64,000 bases of DNA. It comes from Pseudoscleropodium purum. Its lineage: Eukaryota; Streptophyta; Bryopsida; Hypnales; Brachytheciaceae. Both the position numbers and the translations under genes were made by a program. Positions 61,948 through 64,000 of the stretch are shown here, one piece after another (within the stretch, counting starts at the first letter, position 1; each line of letters begins with the position of its first letter). The DNA is taken from NCBI GenBank assembly GCA_963969395.1, contig OZ017796.1:22384501-22448500 (forward strand). The letters are read 5' to 3'. Under the pieces are notes generated by a model, which saw nothing but the letters and a program-made list of their open reading frames with translations, had not been told where the DNA came from and did no database searches.

Positions 61948-64000
61948 GCATAACTAATGGTAAGGGTCGAAATTTCCTATTGAATAATTAATTAAATTTG
62001 TATAAGATGGAAACAATGATTCAACAAATGCTTGTATATAGTCGAGAAGATTTAGTTGTTCCCATACATTAATAGAAAACAAAACCCTGTATTTTCATAT
62101 AGAGTAAAAGAAATTTGGACAAAAGGGCTCAAAGTGTTTGCAGGAATGAAGAGAGTTTTTTTTTACACCTCAAACGTTACAGTCTTTCAATGCACATACA
62201 CAAATGGGTTGATATTTTTCTATACATTGCCACACTTGTTTAATAATTATAGTTTAATATAGATGGAATTCAAAAAAATAAATTGGTATGGACAATGCAT
62301 TAGTTATTGGTAGATTTGGACTTTTCCCCTTCCAAAACACCCTCTAACCTTGAGTTAAGAAGACATTTGATTTCATCTCTAAAAATAAACTAAATAAATG
62401 TGTTCCTATGCAATTGCTAAATGGACGATACAAAGTAAATGATTTTCTTTTGCAAGTTGGTCATGGGTCTAACATTTGAGTGTTGACCTTTGGAGAACAC
62501 TTCAAATGTTTATTGTTCTCTGAATGACCACATTTAAGTTTGTAGAATGGAAAAAAAATCTTTTTCATCCTGATTTCTTTGGAAATTGCTTGAGTACATT
62601 TTCAAAGAATGGTATTGCAAATTCCTTCATCATAATATGATTGACTTTTCCAAAGAAGAAGATGCTTCATCCATAAATCACCTTGATATTGCCTTTTGGC
62701 CATTTCAACTATTCACTCTTTATGTCAATTTCAATCATGAAAATCATATTTTTTTCAAATTCCAATTCAACTATTAAAATGAAACCTATCCAATGTAGTT
62801 TTGATTCCAATGGAAACATTTTAAAAATTCATATATTTCAATACTTTTTAGCAATACAAATTTGAAGCCTTTTAACCATGGTTTGTTGATTTTCTAATTT
62901 TAGAGTGGTGTAGTAACTTTGGTTTATATTATGGTATTGAAAATGCAATATACATGTATGGTGAAGTTTTCAAAAATTTTGAGTACATTCAATATTTGAT
63001 ATGAATTTTTCTTTACTGTTCTCTTAAAAAATTTCACAATAATTTCAGTTTTTTTCCCAAAAAAATTGAAAACTTTATGACTCTAATATGATTTCATCTC
63101 TGAAAAATAAATATAATTGTTTCCCTTGTTCACGTGTACTTGCAAAACTATAGCAAACCAAGTCTATGATGATGGGCAATAAAACTCGAAAACAGTGGTT
63201 GTAGGTCCATCTCTTAGTAAGGATTCAATTGAGCATGAGAAGCCCTCAACTTAACCCTCAAAGGACTTAATCCATTGTGGAATGGTCAAACTTCTTGTTT
63301 GAGCTAAATTTAGCCTTTTAAATTGTGGTCAAACAATAATCTTGTATTTTTATTACTTGAAACTTTGAATTCTATATCACTATGAGAAATTTCAATTTGT
63401 TTCTTGAAAAATTGTAATTGTTATTATTTTTGTTGCAAAAATTGAACATAAATGAGTGAAATAGCAAAAACAATCCAAATTATTTGAAATTTTCTTTAGA
63501 GTTACAAGTAATAATGAAAATTAATGTGAAAAATTTTCAATTGATTATTTTATTTTTTAAGCCCAAAACAACCATGACAAAGACCTTGACATCAAATTTG
63601 ACTATTAAACCAAATTTATCATTTTATTTAATTGATATATAAAATTGTGATATTTTTTGCTAAATGAAAAAAAAATTCTATTCATTTTTTCAATAATTTT
63701 GTTGAAAAAATCAAATTATTGGAATTTTTTAAAGCTAAAAGTGGAAGTAAAATTATATCAATTATATAATATATGAAAATAATCTGTAATTTTTTCTGTA
63801 AATGAAAGATATAATGAGAAATATAATTTTATAATTTAAATTCATAATCCATTTTAAGAATATAAAATATGAATGAAAATGACACCATATTGTGTTATTT
63901 GGATTTTAACACATGGAGCTTTCAATTGCAATAATTCTTTCAATTTTTGGCATTTCTGAAAAAAATTTAATGGAGTAGGAACAAAACTTATCAAGCTTCA

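Larger units (their letters stand above)
56601..64000. repeat. AT-rich dispersed-repeat block without genes
   Basis: No convincing gene is present. The block includes a family D copy (58490-59450), a family C copy (59580-59720), two miniature elements (60503-60779, 61654-61947), and a family E copy (about 60940-61455). From about 57300-57700 there is non-repetitive-looking AT-rich sequence with phrases such as AGTGATTGG recurring at short intervals. The last kilobase is extremely AT-rich. Confidence 0.6.

Noticed and set aside
1..64000. CRISPR array or operon-like bacterial content
   Set aside because: There are no regularly spaced identical repeats, and the genes are spliced and eukaryotic.

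Overview
The window looks like nuclear DNA of a land plant. It holds spliced genes with short GT-AG introns, and four of them belong to families expected in a plant nucleus: a VTC4-type L-galactose-1-phosphate/inositol phosphatase, a plastid-targeted acetyl-CoA carboxylase carboxyltransferase alpha subunit, a WRC-domain protein, and a CCCH/G-patch protein of the ZGPAT type. The compact introns and the short alpha-CT (no long C-terminal extension) suggest a non-seed plant such as a bryophyte or lycophyte. That placement is inference, and I cannot name a species.

Genes sit in three islands of higher GC separated by very AT-rich repeat DNA. Island 1 (about 5-17 kb) has VTC4 on the minus strand (6558-9646, nine coding exons plus a leader intron), a shared upstream region, ZGPAT on the plus strand (11490-14401, four exons), and behind it the last two exons of an unrecognised gene (14909-15281). 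Island 2 (about 28-38 kb) has a damaged minus-strand reading frame (28291-28626), the WRC gene on the plus strand (29416-33494, four exons), orphan plus-strand exons near 34.7-35.2 kb, a broken piggyBac-type transposase on the minus strand (35695-36680), and a 1.65-kb foldback element directly beside it. Island 3 (about 47.7-56.6 kb) has a plastid-type membrane protein gene on the plus strand (48406-51036, four exons) convergent with the accA-type gene on the minus strand (52210-56110, ten exons).

The AT-rich blocks (1-5 kb, 17-28 kb, 38.5-47.6 kb, 56.6-64 kb) hold no convincing gene. They are built from diverged copies of several dispersed repeat families, in both orientations. Inside them I found a four-member miniature element family with CATTAGAAGATTTTT-type inverted ends, a 1.47-kb foldback element with internal tandem repeats (44010-45479), a 74-bp-arm hairpin (39045-39264), tandem duplications, and a recurring short motif TTAACCYYTAAAGGAC at repeat-block edges.

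The conserved genes do not form a pathway cluster. VTC4 serves ascorbate and inositol metabolism, accA serves plastid fatty acid synthesis, and ZGPAT and WRC look nuclear. No CRISPR array, rRNA or convincing tRNA was seen. Exon coordinates were worked out by hand from reading frame and splice-site continuity.
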